6,726 nucleotides of DNA from Clostridia bacterium. GTDB lineage: Bacteria > Bacillota > Clostridia > Christensenellales > Borkfalkiaceae. The stretch is from contig JAGAUH010000211.1 in assembly GCA_017620875.1 (NCBI GenBank), forward strand, positions 1 to 6,726, written 5' to 3'. The notes below the pieces were generated by a model. That model searched no databases, had not been told where the DNA came from, and saw nothing but the letters and a program-made list of their open reading frames with translations. This document shows, piece after piece, positions 6,613 through 6,726 of the stretch (the stretch's first letter is position 1; each line of letters opens with the position of its first letter). The position numbers and the translations under genes were made by a program.

Positions 6613-6726
6613 TTCAATAATGCCTGACCATATTCATTTATTAATCCAAATTCATTCGGAAAACGGACGGGCAATGCCCGCCCCTACAATATCAACCGTA
6701 ATTCAGCAAATGAAGGGCTATGTTAC
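6613..6726. other. Edge stretch without convincing gene; junction to the truncated repeat protein
   Basis: Upstream (in minus sense) of the broken repeat-protein gene. I found no promoter, signal peptide or ribosome site that could start that gene. One minus-strand frame is open between TAG stops from about 6685 down to about 6570 and reads FPNEFGLINEYGQALLNSNQ in part, running out of frame into the repeat protein. It has no start context and may be a relic or chance. The character of the sequence changes at about 6600, where the repeat homology stops. Confidence 0.5.
6665..6683. repeat. GC-rich REP-like palindrome
   Basis: Seen: GGACGGGC-AAT-GCCCGCCC, an 8-bp stem with one A/C mismatch and 3-nt loop, flanked by CTACA on the plus-strand right (so TGTAGGGGCGGGC on the minus strand). 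It is the only strongly GC-rich patch in an AT-rich window. The form resembles short extragenic palindromes scattered in many bacterial genomes (from memory, not searched). Copy number cannot be judged from this window. Confidence 0.6.

Noticed and set aside
6570..6685. Minus-strand open frame with FGLINEYGQALL-type sequence as a gene
   Set aside because: Short, bounded by stops, no start context, spans the palindrome and runs out of frame into the repeat protein; reported only as an observation.

Overview
The window is AT-rich DNA with all recognised genes on the minus strand, so it is best read from high to low coordinates. Strong Shine-Dalgarno sites (GGAGGAAA, AGGAGGG), a sigma-A-type promoter, a Cys-anchored sugar-binding lipoprotein and a MucBP-like repeat protein point to a low-GC Gram-positive (Firmicutes), most likely a gut-type Clostridia member. 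That placement is inference; there is no rRNA or other phylogenetic marker here.

Layout in transcription order. (1) 6613-6726 is a stretch with no convincing gene, holding a GC-rich REP-like palindrome. (2) 6609-3817 is a large secreted-type surface protein whose 5' end is missing: tandem MucBP-like repeats, a lectin-like domain, one more degenerate repeat, then two related Trp-rich C-terminal domains. It ends at a strong intrinsic terminator (3780-3740). (3) 3739-3336 is an AT-rich regulatory gap with a 12-bp inverted repeat, a consensus promoter (TTGACA, 16-nt spacer, extended TGnTATAAT) and a structured leader of about 210 nt. (4) 3335-1335 is an unusually large family-1 sugar-binding lipoprotein. 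(5) 1334-1164 contains two consecutive hairpins between the binding-protein and permease genes. (6) 1163-174 is a MalF-type (CUT1) permease. (7) 161-21 is a 46-codon acidic ORF with an excellent ribosome binding site, which looks like the N-terminus of the second (MalG-type) permease, cut short by a stop or frameshift at the window edge.

Genes 4 to 7 form one operon for importing a carbohydrate, probably an oligosaccharide. No ATPase is encoded here; CUT1 systems often share an unlinked MsiK/MsmK-type ATPase. The repeat protein is a separate transcription unit. Its lectin-like domains beside a sugar importer may reflect a common glycan-related lifestyle, but the sequence does not prove it. 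No complete new system is evident. The best leads are the decapitated repeat protein next to a palindromic element, its duplicated Trp-rich C-terminal domain of uncertain family, the interrupted second-permease start, and the structured RNA around the binding-protein gene.
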